DNA from: Actinomadura litoris
Lineage (GTDB): Bacteria > Actinomycetota > Actinomycetes > Streptosporangiales > Streptosporangiaceae
Reading direction: 5' to 3'
NCBI RefSeq assembly: GCF_009733595.1
Contig: NZ_WOFH01000013.1
Coordinates: 186,001 to 250,000 of the forward strand
DNA: 64,000 nt
The notes beneath the pieces are model-generated. The model did no database searches. It was not told where the DNA came from and saw only the letters and a program-made list of their open reading frames with translations. Both the position numbers and the translations under genes were made by a program. Below, in pieces: positions 32,524 through 40,596 of the stretch; within the stretch, counting starts at the first letter, position 1, and every line of letters starts with the position of its first letter.

Positions 32524-33972
32524 ATGTCCGCTGCAACGAGACGGCCGAGGCTGGGCTGGACCCTGGCACTGCTGGCGCTCGCCCAACTGATCTACGCGCT
32601 CGACCTCAACATCGTGTTCGTCGCCCTCCCCGAGATCGGCGCCGACCTCGGCTTCCCCGGCCAGACCCAGCAGCTGGTGGTGAGCGCCTACGTCGTGTTC
32701 GCCGGCGGGTTCCTGCTGCTCGGCGGCCGCGCCGCCGACCTGCTCGGCCGCCGCCGCATGTTCGTGCTCGCCCTGGCCCTGTACGCCGTCTCCTCGCTGG
32801 CCGGCGGCCTGGCGCCGTCCCCCGCCACGATCATCGCGGCGCGCGCGGTGCAGGGGATCGGCGGCGCGCTGCTGCTGCCCTCCACGCTGTCGCTGATCAA
32901 CACGTTGTTCGAGGAGGGACCGCAGCGCAACCGGGCGCTCGCGGTCTGGGGCGGCGCGGGCGCCAGCGGCCTGACCATCGGGGCGCTGCTCGGCGGCGTG
33001 CTCACCGAGAACTTCGGCTGGCCCGCCGTCTTCTACGTCAACGTGCCGCTGGCCGTCCTCGTGGCGCTGGCCGCGCTGGCGGTGATCCCGCGCGACCCGT
33101 CGGGCGGACCGCGGCGGCGCTTCGACCTGCCCGGCTCGCTGACCGCCACCACGGGCGCGACGCTGCTGGTGTTCGCGCTGGTGGAGGGGCCGGAGGAGGG
33201 CTGGGCGAACCCGCTGGTGGTCGGCGCGTTCGTGCTGGCCGCCGCGCTGCTGGCGGCGTTCGCGGCCATCGAGCGGCGCAGCGCCGATCCGCTCATGCCG
33301 TTCCGGCTGTTCCGCAACCGGAACCTGACCATCGGCCTGAGCGTCACGTTCATCTACATGGCGACCTTCGGTGTGCTGCCCTACTTCCTGACCGTGCTCA
33401 TGCAGAGCGTGCACGGCTACAGCGCCCTGGAGACCGGGCTCGCCTTCCTGGTCCCCTCGCTGGCGATCGCGACCGGCACGCAGCTCGGCGAGCGGCTGAC
33501 CACCCGGATCGGCCTGCGCGCGACCCTGCTGACCGGCTTCACGGTCGGGGCCGCCGGGACGGCGGGCATGGCGGCCGGCTTCGGCGCGGACGCCGGATAC
33601 GGCCTGCTGGTGCCCGGCCTCATCGTCTCCGGCGTCGGCCAGGGCGTCGTCTGGACGGCGATGTGGATCGCCGCCGCCACCGGCACCGCCGCCCACGAGC
33701 AGGGCGTCGCCAACGGCGTCAACTCCACCGCCCTGAACATCGGCAACGCCATCGGCCTGGCCGTGTTCACCGCGCTCGCCGACATCGGCACCGGGGGCAG
33801 GACCGGCGAGGCCCTGCGCACGGCCACCGCCCACGGCGAACTCATCGTGGTGCTGCTGACGGCGGCGGGGATGGTCGTCGGGCTGCTGGTCAGCCTCGTC
33901 CTGCCGCGCTCGGCCGCGTCCGCCCCGCCCGCGGCCGAGAGCACCGACTCCGGCCGGTTGCTCACGGGCTGA
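32524..33972 (+). CDS. MFS drug efflux transporter, DHA2 (14-helix) family
   Basis: The protein has 482 residues from the preferred ATG (490 from an ATG at 32500). Fourteen helices are predicted. LIYALDLNIVFVALPEIGADLG is motif D1, LLGGRAADLLGRRRMFVLAL is motif A and TIGALLGGVLTENFGWPAVF is motif C. It should be a proton-driven multidrug exporter. GAAGGA lies before ATG 32524. It is divergent from the ArsR regulator and likely repressed by it. Downstream lies a decayed regulator gene on the other strand. Confidence 0.9.
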   Translation: MSAATRRPRLGWTLALLALAQLIYALDLNIVFVALPEIGADLGFPGQTQQLVVSAYVVFAGGFLLLGGRAADLLGRRRMFVLALALYAVSSLAGGLAPSPATIIAARAVQGIGGALLLPSTLSLINTLFEEGPQRNRALAVWGGAGASGLTIGALLGGVLTENFGWPAVFYVNVPLAVLVALAALAVIPRDPSGGPRRRFDLPGSLTATTGATLLVFALVEGPEEGWANPLVVGAFVLAAALLAAFAAIERRSADPLMPFRLFRNRNLTIGLSVTFIYMATFGVLPYFLTVLMQSVHGYSALETGLAFLVPSLAIATGTQLGERLTTRIGLRATLLTGFTVGAAGTAGMAAGFGADAGYGLLVPGLIVSGVGQGVVWTAMWIAAATGTAAHEQGVANGVNSTALNIGNAIGLAVFTALADIGTGGRTGEALRTATAHGELIVVLLTAAGMVVGLLVSLVLPRSAASAPPAAESTDSGRLLTG

Positions 33973-34005
33973 TCCCGGTCCGGGGTGGGAGCCCGTGCCG
34001 TCGGA

Positions 34006-34530
34006 CTACAGGTTCGCGAGTTCGCGCAGGGCCTTCTCGGACGGCGAGCCCGGCTCGGCGGCGAACAGGTCCAGGCCGACGGCCGTGCAGGGTGAGGCGG
34101 CCCACGACCGGGTGGTGCAGCCGGTACGAGCGGGACCGGACCTGGGCCACCGGGTGCTCCGCCCAGAGCCGGGCGAAGTCGGGGCTCAGCTCGCGCATGT
34201 CGTCGACGTGCGCGGTGAGGGCGGGGTCTTCGCGGAACCGTCCGAGCAGGACGCGCAGGTGCGCCGCTTGCTCGCGCGCCGTCCGCTCCCAGCCGTCGCG
34301 GTGCGGTTCGCGCTGATGGGGCTCGGCGAACAGGAGGTGCGTGAGCGTGCGGCGGCCCTCCGGCAGCGCGGCGAAGCCGCCGGACACCGCCGCGGCGAGC
34401 CGGTTCCAGCCGACGATCCGGGTGTGCCGCCCGATCGCCAGGGCGGGTGCCGTCTCGAACGACCGCAGCAGGTAGCGCAGGCCCCGGGGGAGTTCCGGGC
34501 CGTCCTCGGCCACGGCGCAGGGCCGGGGGC
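34006..34530 (-). pseudogene. decayed XRE/MmyB-type regulator
   Basis: The minus strand encodes most of an MmyB-like ligand domain: RGLRYLLRSFETAPALAIGR, RIVGWNRLAAAVSGGFA, AEHPVAQVRSRSYRLHHPVV and GRLTLH. The N-terminal helix-turn-helix of about 80 residues is absent. After GRLTLH the reading frame shifts and about eight to ten residues are missing. The normal C terminus (DLFAAEPGSPSEKALRELAN, stop at 34006-34008) resumes in another frame. The gene is therefore truncated at one end and frameshifted at the other. It probably once regulated the MFS pump or the adjacent reductase. Confidence 0.8.
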
Positions 34531-34624
34531 GGCGCGCGATCCCGCGCACGCCACGGACCTGGTTGGACGGCCGCCACCGCCCCACGCTGGCGGACAAGCG
34601 ATCCACGATGAACAGGCATGGACC

Positions 34625-34985
34625 ATGCCCCAGACACTCGGACTCATCGGCGGCGGGATGACCGGTTCCGCCGTGGGCCGCCTGGCCCTCGCGGCCGGGC
34701 TGGAGGTCGTCCTCAGCGACCCGCGCGGCCCCGAGACCCTCGCCGGCCTCGTCGCCGACCTGGGCGCGGGCGACCGCGCCGCCACCCCGGCGGAGGCGGC
34801 GCGGGCCGCCGACCTGGTCGTGGCCGCCGTCCCCCTCCTGGCCTTCGACCGGCTCCCCGCCGAGGCCCTGGCGGGCAGGACGGTGCTGGACACCGCGAAC
34901 GACCACCCCGAGCGGGACGGCCGCCCGCCCGAGCTGGACGGGGGCGGGCCGACCGGGGGGCGCGGCCCGGCTCCCCAGCGACGGC
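34625..34985 (+). pseudogene. truncated F420/NADP-type reductase (NAD-binding domain only)
   Basis: From the ATG at 34625 the frame reads MPQTLGLIGGGMTGSAVGRL (dinucleotide-binding GxGxxG), then VVLSDPRGPETLAGLVADL, ADLVVAAVPLLAFDRLPAEA and GRTVLDTANDHPERDGRPPE. This matches the first 115 or so residues of F420-dependent NADP-reductase-like proteins. The sequence then turns into unrelated GC-rich DNA and the frame continues only as antisense of the next gene. The C-terminal half is missing. A complete relative is encoded at 45989-46576. Confidence 0.8.
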
Positions 34986-35023
34986 CTCGCGGACTGAGGC
35001 GCCCTTCACCAGGCGGCCCCGGT

Positions 35024-35917
35024 TCAGGACGAGGCGCGCACGAAGTCGGCCACCGACACGGGCGTGATCTGCGGGTACCTGGCGTTGTCGAGGGTGTCGA
35101 ACTTGCCCTTCCCGCTCACCATGCACCACTGGTACTGGAGCGCCACATAGTCGAACGGGTTCTCGGTGAGCCCGGCCCGGCGCTCGATCTCGGCGCGCAG
35201 CTCGTCGGCGGTGCCCAGGTCGCGCAGCTCCAGCCGCCGGCCGGAACCGCGCTGGACCGCCTCGTGGAACCGCCGGAACGAAATGACCTCACCGGCGAAC
35301 CGGAGCGTGCCCGTGGCGCCCGGGTCGAGCGCGACGGCGGCGGTGTAGGCGGCCGTGTCGGAGACCGAGGTCAGGTCGAGCGGCTGGTCGGGGTCACCCC
35401 AGTGCGACAAGGTGCCCCCCTCCCAGTCCACGATCCCCATGAAACCGACCATGACCTCGTAGAACGCTCCATTCAGCACCGACACCACGTCCAGGTCGGC
35501 CCCGCGGAAGCGGGCGGCGGCCGCGCGGCGCCAATCGATCATGAAGTTGTCGCCGTCCGCCAGCTTGGTCACATCGACGGCGAAGTCGGACGGGATGAAG
35601 CGGGCGGCACCGGCCTTCTCGGCGGCATGCACGAGGTTGGCCTGCCCGTCCACGATCACGTCGGGGCCGCCCTGGACGGCCGAGATCACCGTCGCGGCGT
35701 CGCCGACCGCCTCGGCGAGCCGCGCCGGCGGATCGGTGATGTCGCCCGCGACCACCTCAAGCCCGCGGGCCTGGAGCGCCTCGATCGCCGCCTTCTTCGC
35801 GGCGTCCTCGCCCGGCCGCACCAGGGCCCTGACGGACGCGCCCCGGTCGAGGAGGGCGTCGACGATCCGTCCGCCGAGCAACCCGGTCGCTCCGGCCACA
35901 AAGACCTTCGATGACAT
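35024..35917 (-). CDS. NmrA-like NAD(P)-binding protein (atypical SDR)
   Basis: The gene encodes 297 residues. The N terminus MSSKVFVAGATGLLGGRIVDAL has the GxxGxxG nucleotide-binding loop, followed by VRALVRPGEDAAKKAAIEAL, VVAGDITDPPARLAEAVGDA and ATVISAVQGGPDVIVDGQAN. The latter half (RFIPSDFAVDVTKLADGDNF, VSDTAAYTAAVALDPGATGT) is like isoflavone/pinoresinol reductase and NmrA proteins, which either reduce aromatic substrates or sense redox state. AAGGAG is well placed before the ATG. A MarR gene lies about 220 bases upstream on the same strand. Confidence 0.9.
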   Translation of the reverse strand: MSSKVFVAGATGLLGGRIVDALLDRGASVRALVRPGEDAAKKAAIEALQARGLEVVAGDITDPPARLAEAVGDAATVISAVQGGPDVIVDGQANLVHAAEKAGAARFIPSDFAVDVTKLADGDNFMIDWRRAAAARFRGADLDVVSVLNGAFYEVMVGFMGIVDWEGGTLSHWGDPDQPLDLTSVSDTAAYTAAVALDPGATGTLRFAGEVISFRRFHEAVQRGSGRRLELRDLGTADELRAEIERRAGLTENPFDYVALQYQWCMVSGKGKFDTLDNARYPQITPVSVADFVRASS

Positions 35918-36137
35918 GTTGTTCTCCTTAGCGATGTCGCCTGGAACCCGTGTCCAGGCGTTCAGGGGATGAGGGGCGCCCAGCCGTCCGGCCCGAATTC
36001 GGGCAGCACGAACAGAACGCACGTGACCTCTTCGGAAAGGGCGCGCTCGGACGGCCCGTCGGAGGCAGGGCACCGCGCGGGGACGCGGATCGTGGCGACG
36101 GCGGTCAGCGCACGATCAGCGCACGATCAGGGATCCG

Positions 36138-36617
36138 CTAGGAGTTCTTCTTGATGGCCTCGGCGAAGGCGCCGAGGCCCTCCGCCAGGTGCTCGACGTC
36201 GGAGGACTCCCAGCCGGACAGCAGCGCGGCGACGGCGTCCGCGCGCGCCTTCCAGAGTTCGCGGATGGCGAGCCTGCCCTCCCGCGTGACGCTCACCAGC
36301 TGCGCCCTGGCGTCCGCCGGGTCGGGGTGCCGCTCGATGAACCCGCGCGACTCCAGCCGCTTGGCCGGGGGAGAGAGCGTGGACTTGTCCACCTCCATCA
36401 GCCCGGCCAGCACCGACAGCCGCACCGGCCCGTGCAGGGAGACCTGGGCGAGCAGGGTGTAGTCCCCCAGCGACATCTCCAGCCCGGAGGACGCCATGAT
36501 CCGCCGCCGGGTGGCCGGGGCGAACATCCAGTTGCCGACCGTGGCCAGCGCCGCCGCCACACGGTCGGCGGCCTCCCGCTGACCCGGCCGGTCCTCCCGG
36601 CCGGGGGCATCGTCCAT
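36138..36617 (-). CDS. MarR-family transcriptional regulator
   Basis: The gene encodes 159 residues. The winged helix (about 45-120) reads EMSLGDYTLLAQVSLHGPVR, LSVLAGLMEVDKSTLSPPAK and RLESRGFIERHPDPADARAQ, with the DxRxxxVxLT-type wing slightly altered (ARAQLVSVTREGR). A palindrome with seven-base arms lies directly upstream of its start, so it probably represses itself. It may also control the downstream NmrA-like gene. Confidence 0.9.
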   Translation of the reverse strand: MDDAPGREDRPGQREAADRVAAALATVGNWMFAPATRRRIMASSGLEMSLGDYTLLAQVSLHGPVRLSVLAGLMEVDKSTLSPPAKRLESRGFIERHPDPADARAQLVSVTREGRLAIRELWKARADAVAALLSGWESSDVEHLAEGLGAFAEAIKKNS

Positions 36618-36638
36618 CTCGCGCCCGGCCCCTCATTA

Positions 36639-36658
36639 GTTGGTTTTACTCAACCAAC
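36639..36658. promoter_or_regulatory. MarR operator palindrome
   Basis: GTTGGTT (36639-36645) and AACCAAC (36652-36658) are perfect inverted arms around six bases, 22 bases before the MarR start codon. The site is A/T-rich against the background and is the size expected for a MarR dimer. Confidence 0.75.
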
Positions 36659-36703
36659 CATATGCCGCGGCCCCGTCCCCGGCAAGCGCGCGCCGCGCAT
36701 CGT

Positions 36704-37342
36704 TCAGCTCGGGTGGCAGCCGCGCCACCGCTCGGTGGCGACGCCGGAGAGGATCACGCCCACGACGTCCCCGGCGAGTTCGGGCGTGACCGGCAGGTGC
36801 CCGAAGAGCACCCGGTAGTAGGTCGTCGAGGCGAGCATGTCCAGGAGGAGGTCGATGTCGATGTCGGGCCGCAGGTCGCCCCGGTCGACGCCGCGGCGGA
36901 GCGCGGCGGCGGTGGTCGCCCGGCGCGGATGGAAGAACAGCTCGAAGAAGTGCCGTTCGAGCGCGGGGTCGCCCGCGAGGTCGGCGACGAGCGCGGGGAG
37001 CGCGCGGCGGCCGAGGGTGGTGGTGAAGGCCGCGCTGAGCGTGCCGATCCCCGCGATGAGGTCGCAGTGGGTGCAGCCGGTGTCGGGCGTGGGCGCGGTG
37101 CCGATGGTGGTGGCCAGGGCGTCGATCACGAGGTGCCGCCGGGACCGCCAGCGGCGGCGGATGGCGGGCTTCGTGGTTCCGGCGCGCGCCGCCGCCCCCT
37201 CCATCGTCAGGCCGCTGTAGCCGACCTCGTTGAGGATCTCGACGACCGCCTCCCGGACCGCGTCGTCGATGCGGGTGTCGCGGGGCCGCCCGCCGGCCGG
37301 AGAGGCGGACGGCCCGGAGGAGCGGCTTGTCGGCTTGCCCAT
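36704..37342 (-). CDS. TetR-family transcriptional regulator
   Basis: The gene encodes 212 residues. The N-terminal helix-turn-helix (about 20-70) reads DDAVREAVVEILNEVGYSGL, TMEGAAARAGTTKPAIRRRW and RSRRHLVIDALATTI. The C-terminal ligand domain has a Cys pair, TGCTHCDLIAGIG, and ends with YRVLFGHLPVTPELAGDVVG (TetR_C family typical of actinomycetes). It is divergent from an MFS pump across 56 bases that contain a good palindrome, so it should repress the pump. Confidence 0.9.
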   Translation of the reverse strand: MGKPTSRSSGPSASPAGGRPRDTRIDDAVREAVVEILNEVGYSGLTMEGAAARAGTTKPAIRRRWRSRRHLVIDALATTIGTAPTPDTGCTHCDLIAGIGTLSAAFTTTLGRRALPALVADLAGDPALERHFFELFFHPRRATTAAALRRGVDRGDLRPDIDIDLLLDMLASTTYYRVLFGHLPVTPELAGDVVGVILSGVATERWRGCHPS

Positions 37343-37354
37343 GTGGGCATTGTA

Positions 37355-37385
37355 TATGTTACGTTCCGATCCGGAACGAAATATA
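37355..37385. promoter_or_regulatory. TetR operator
   Basis: Left arm TATGTTACGTTCCG (37355-37368) and right arm CGGAACGAAATATA (37372-37385) are complementary at 12 of 14 positions around a three-base centre. The core CGTTCCG/CGGAACG is perfect. It sits midway between the TetR and MFS start codons. Confidence 0.8.
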
Positions 37386-37398
37386 ACTGGAGGCCGCC

Positions 37399-38844
37399 AT
37401 GAAGCCCGGTGCCGACGAGACCGGAACACCCGATCGCGACGTCCGCGAGGGCGCGCCCGCCCCACCACCCGAGGCCGACCGCGCCGCGGGCGGCGTGTTC
37501 GGCGGGCCCTACCGGGCGCTGACGGCGGGGGTGCTGCTGTCGGTCGGACTCGTGGCCCTGGAGTCGCTCGGCGTGGCGACCGTGCTGCCCGGCATCGCCG
37601 CGGACCTCGGCGGCCTGGGCGCCTACGGGTGGGGCCTGTCGGCCCTCATGCTGGCCAACGTCATCGGCACCGTCGTCGCCGGACGGGCCGCCGACCGGCG
37701 CGGCCCGGCGGGTCCGATGGCCTGGGGCATGCTGCTGCTGGCGGCCGGCTGCGCGGTGGCGGGAGCCGCGCCCACCTGGCTATTGTTCCTGGCCGGCCGG
37801 TTCCTCCAGGGGCTCGGCGTGGGCGCGGTGATGGCCATGGCCTACACCGTGATCGGGCTGGCCTACCCCGAGCGCCTGCGCGCCCGGATGTACGCGCTGC
37901 TGTCCTCGGCCTGGACCATCCCGTCGCTGGTGGGCCCGGCCACCACCGGCGCCCTCGCCGAACGGACCACGTGGCGGTGGGTGTTCCTGCTCATCCTGCC
38001 GATCATCGCCGTCGCCGCCGCCCTCGGCCTTCCCCCGCTGCGCGGGCTGCGCCGGTCCGGCGGCACCGGGGCTCCCCCCGCCGCGCTGCCGTGGTGGAGG
38101 CGTCCGCTGGGCGGCGCCGTGCTGCTCACCGTCGGAACCGGCGTCCTGCTCCAGGCGCTGCTGCTGACCGACACGGTCGCCCTGATCGTTCTGGCCGCCG
38201 TCGGCGTCCTCGTCACGGTCCCCTCGTTGCGGTGGGTGGCGCCGCCGGGGACGCTGGGCGCCCGGCGCGGCCTCGGCGCCGGGGTCGCCGTCCGCGCCCT
38301 GCTGTGCGGCGCCTACTTCGGCACCGAGGCGTTCCTGCCGCTCGGCCTCCAGGAGTCGCGCGGGATGACCGCGACCGCGTCCGGCCTCGGGCTGTCGGCC
38401 GGGGCGATCACCTGGGTCGCCGGTTCGGCGTTGCAGGCCAGGAGGGACGCCCGGGGCGCCGGACGCACCGCCGCCACCGTGACCGGCTTCGCCGTCCTCG
38501 CCGTCGGGGTCGCGCTGATCGCGGTGACGGTCATGTCCGGCGCGGTCCCGGTGTGGACGGCCCTGCTGGGATGGGCGGTCGGCGGGCTCGGGATGGGCAT
38601 CGGCTTCAACGCCTCCACCACCGAGACGCTGCGCCAGGTCCCGGCGGAGCGGCAGGGCGAGGCGAGCGGCGCGCTCCAACTCGCCCAGACCTTCGCCACG
38701 GCCCTGATCGCCGGGTTGGGCGGAGCGGCCATCGCCTTCGGGGACGACCGCGACTCCTCGATGCTGGGCGTCTTCGTCCTGACCGGGCTGCTCGCCGTGG
38801 GCGGCATGCTGCTGGCACACCGCCTCCGTGCCGAACCGGCGTGA
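37399..38844 (+). CDS. MFS efflux transporter
   Basis: This 481-residue protein has about 14 helices: LTAGVLLSVGLVALESLGVA, VLPGIAADLGGLGAYGWGLS, VVAGRAADRRGPAGPMAWG (motif A) and MYALLSSAWTIPSLVGPATT with GALAERTTWRW (motif C region). The pattern fits DHA2-type pumps of actinomycetes. GGAGG precedes the ATG. It is divergent from the TetR gene and convergent with the azoreductase gene, eight bases apart. Confidence 0.9.
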   Translation: MKPGADETGTPDRDVREGAPAPPPEADRAAGGVFGGPYRALTAGVLLSVGLVALESLGVATVLPGIAADLGGLGAYGWGLSALMLANVIGTVVAGRAADRRGPAGPMAWGMLLLAAGCAVAGAAPTWLLFLAGRFLQGLGVGAVMAMAYTVIGLAYPERLRARMYALLSSAWTIPSLVGPATTGALAERTTWRWVFLLILPIIAVAAALGLPPLRGLRRSGGTGAPPAALPWWRRPLGGAVLLTVGTGVLLQALLLTDTVALIVLAAVGVLVTVPSLRWVAPPGTLGARRGLGAGVAVRALLCGAYFGTEAFLPLGLQESRGMTATASGLGLSAGAITWVAGSALQARRDARGAGRTAATVTGFAVLAVGVALIAVTVMSGAVPVWTALLGWAVGGLGMGIGFNASTTETLRQVPAERQGEASGALQLAQTFATALIAGLGGAAIAFGDDRDSSMLGVFVLTGLLAVGGMLLAHRLRAEPA

Positions 38845-38852
38845 CCTCCGCC

Positions 38853-39479
38853 TCAGAACCGCTTGCCCTCATCGCGGGCCTGGGCGTGGGCCTCACGGCG
38901 CGCGGTATCGGCGTCGGCGGTGGCGAGGTTCGGAGCGAAGCGCACGGTGGTGATGTCCGTGATCCCGGCCCAGCGCAGCCAGTCCTCGAAGAACCCGCGC
39001 TGGTGGTCGGCGCCGAACGCCGGTCCGCGAGCGTCGCCGTAGACGGCGCTCGTGTACAGGACGGCCGCCTTCTTGCCGCGCAGGAGGCCGGTGTAGCCGT
39101 CCTGGGCGTCGAAGCCGAACACCCAGCCGGGCTGGGAGACCACGTCGATGTACTGCTTGAGGATGTACGGCACTCCCGAGTTCCACATGGGGACGCTGAA
39201 CAGGTAGCGGTCGTAGGAGTCGAAGCGCTCGAAGACGGCGCGGGCGGCGGCCCACGCGCGTTCCTGCGCGCCGGAGGGGTCGGCGCCGCCGAAGACCGCC
39301 ATCTTGGCTCCGGCTCCGGCGGGGCCGAACTCGGGGAGCGTGCCGTCCCAGAGGTCGTGGTGGTCGACGGTGTCGCCGGGGTGGGTCTCCCGGTAGGCGT
39401 CCAGGAACGCGGCGGCGAGCGCCAACGACTCCGAGGACGCCCCGCGCGGCGAGGCGGAGATGTGCAGCAACCGGCTCAT
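38853..39479 (-). CDS. FMN-dependent NADH:quinone/azo oxidoreductase (AzoR family)
   Basis: The gene encodes 208 residues. It begins MSRLLHISASPRGASSESLAL, the phosphate loop (SASPRGxxSxS) of AzoR. It continues with DRYLFSVPMWNSGVPYILKQYIDVV (PMWNFxxP motif with Ser in place of Phe) and AVLYTSAVYGDARGPAFGAD. AzoR reduces quinones and azo dyes with NADH and protects against electrophile stress. Two related palindromes lie upstream, but no regulator is next to it. Confidence 0.92.
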   Translation of the reverse strand: MSRLLHISASPRGASSESLALAAAFLDAYRETHPGDTVDHHDLWDGTLPEFGPAGAGAKMAVFGGADPSGAQERAWAAARAVFERFDSYDRYLFSVPMWNSGVPYILKQYIDVVSQPGWVFGFDAQDGYTGLLRGKKAAVLYTSAVYGDARGPAFGADHQRGFFEDWLRWAGITDITTVRFAPNLATADADTARREAHAQARDEGKRF

Positions 39480-39498
39480 GAGCTGATCCCTTCCATAA

Positions 39499-39546
39499 AC
39501 GGACTATGGTCCATATACTCTGGAAGATTAACGGACCGTGGTCCGT
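39499..39546. promoter_or_regulatory. pair of operators upstream of the azoreductase gene
   Basis: ACGGAC-TATG-GTCCAT (39499-39514) and ACGGAC-CGTG-GTCCGT (39531-39546) share one consensus with six-base arms and a four-base spacer, 32 bases centre to centre. The second is a perfect palindrome. They lie between the azoreductase and a divergent sigma-factor gene. Confidence 0.75.
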
Positions 39547-39582
39547 ATAGCAAGCGGTCGGCGCCGGGCTAGGGTGAGGCTG

Positions 39583-40095
39583 GTGAGCGGGGTCGACCCT
39601 GACGTCGTGAGGCGTGCGCAGCGCGGCGACCTGATGGCATTGCACGAGGTCCTCGACGTGCTCACGCCCTATGTGCGGCGGCTCTGCGGGCCGATCGCGC
39701 TGCAGGACGCCCCCGACGCCGCCCAGGAGGCGCTGATCGTGGTCATGCGCAACCTGAAGGACCTGCGCGAACCCGCCGCGCTGTTCGGCTGGGTGCGGGT
39801 CGTCGCGGTGCGCGAGGCGGTGCGGGTGGCCAAGCAGTCGGCGCGCGCCGTCCCCGCCCCCCTGGCCGAGGTGCCCGCGCCCGGTGACCCGGCGCTCGCG
39901 GCGGACGTCCGCGACGTCCTGGACCGGCTGTCACCCGAGCACCGCGCCGTCCTCGTGCTGCGCGACCTGGAGGGGCTGGACGAGGAGACGGCGGCGCGGA
40001 TGCTGCGGGTGCCGGCCGGGACCGTCCGGTCGCGGCTGTTCCGGGCCCGCGCGAGCTTCCGGCGGAACTGGCGGGACGAGGGGGCGGCGCGATGA
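39583..40095 (+). CDS. small sigma-70 family (ECF) sigma factor
   Basis: The gene encodes 170 residues. Region 2 is VVRRAQRGDLMALHEVLDVL, DAPDAAQEALIVVMRNLKDL and ALFGWVRVVAVREAVRVAKQ. Region 4 is LDRLSPEHRAVLVLRDLEGL and EETAARMLRVPAGTVRSRLFRARASFRR. TAGGGT (39570-39575) puts the transcription start within a base of the GTG, so the mRNA is probably leaderless. The stop overlaps the next start (ATGA). The following protein has no membrane helix, so it is not an ordinary anti-sigma factor. Confidence 0.88.
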   Translation: MSGVDPDVVRRAQRGDLMALHEVLDVLTPYVRRLCGPIALQDAPDAAQEALIVVMRNLKDLREPAALFGWVRVVAVREAVRVAKQSARAVPAPLAEVPAPGDPALAADVRDVLDRLSPEHRAVLVLRDLEGLDEETAARMLRVPAGTVRSRLFRARASFRRNWRDEGAAR

Positions 40096-40550
40096 CCTGG
40101 CCGGTCGGCGAGCTGGACGAGGTGCGACGGCTCCGCGCCCTGGCGGCGTCGTTCCCGGGCGTCCTGCTGGAGGAGGCCGTACTGCCCTCCACTTTCGAGG
40201 ACGTGTGGGCGGTGCTCGGCGACCCGGAGCGCGGCTTTCCCGGGCTGGTGCCGGACGTCCGTACCCTGCGCGTCACCGAGCGCCATGGCGAACGGATGCG
40301 CGCGGCCGTGCGCGGCCGTTCGGGCCTGCGGGGACGGTTCGACATGGTCCTCCGTCCCGGCTGGTGCCTGATGCAGAGCCGCTTCCTGGTGTTCGGCATG
40401 GGCGCCGTCGCTGCGGGCGACGGCACCCGCTTCGCGTATATGGCGGCACTCCGTGTGCCAGGGGCGCGCGTCCTGGGGCCGCCGGTTCGGCGCCTGCTGG
40501 GGCCGCTGATCCTGCGCCGCTTCGTCCGGCGCTTCACCCCGGAAGCGTGA
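40092..40550 (+). CDS. SRPBCC-like polyketide-cyclase/lipid-binding-type protein
   Basis: The gene encodes 152 residues. LEEAVLPSTFEDVWAVLGDPERGFPGLVPDVRTLRV at the start of the domain and GRSGLRGRFDMVLRPGWCLM with MGAVAAGDGTRFAYMAALRV later look like a START/SRPBCC fold, which holds a hydrophobic ligand. The assignment is by pattern only. It is translationally coupled to the sigma factor gene and may act as a ligand sensor or effector for it, though no such role is documented to my knowledge. Confidence 0.7.
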   Translation: MTWPVGELDEVRRLRALAASFPGVLLEEAVLPSTFEDVWAVLGDPERGFPGLVPDVRTLRVTERHGERMRAAVRGRSGLRGRFDMVLRPGWCLMQSRFLVFGMGAVAAGDGTRFAYMAALRVPGARVLGPPVRRLLGPLILRRFVRRFTPEA

Positions 40551-40596
40551 CGCGGATCACGGGAGTGGTTCGGGCCCCCGGCGTCCTCTCCCTAGC

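Noticed and set aside
40560..40596. Separate promoter for the DUF3995 gene
   Set aside because: The 46-base gap has no convincing -35/-10 pair; read-through from the sigma-factor operon is simpler.
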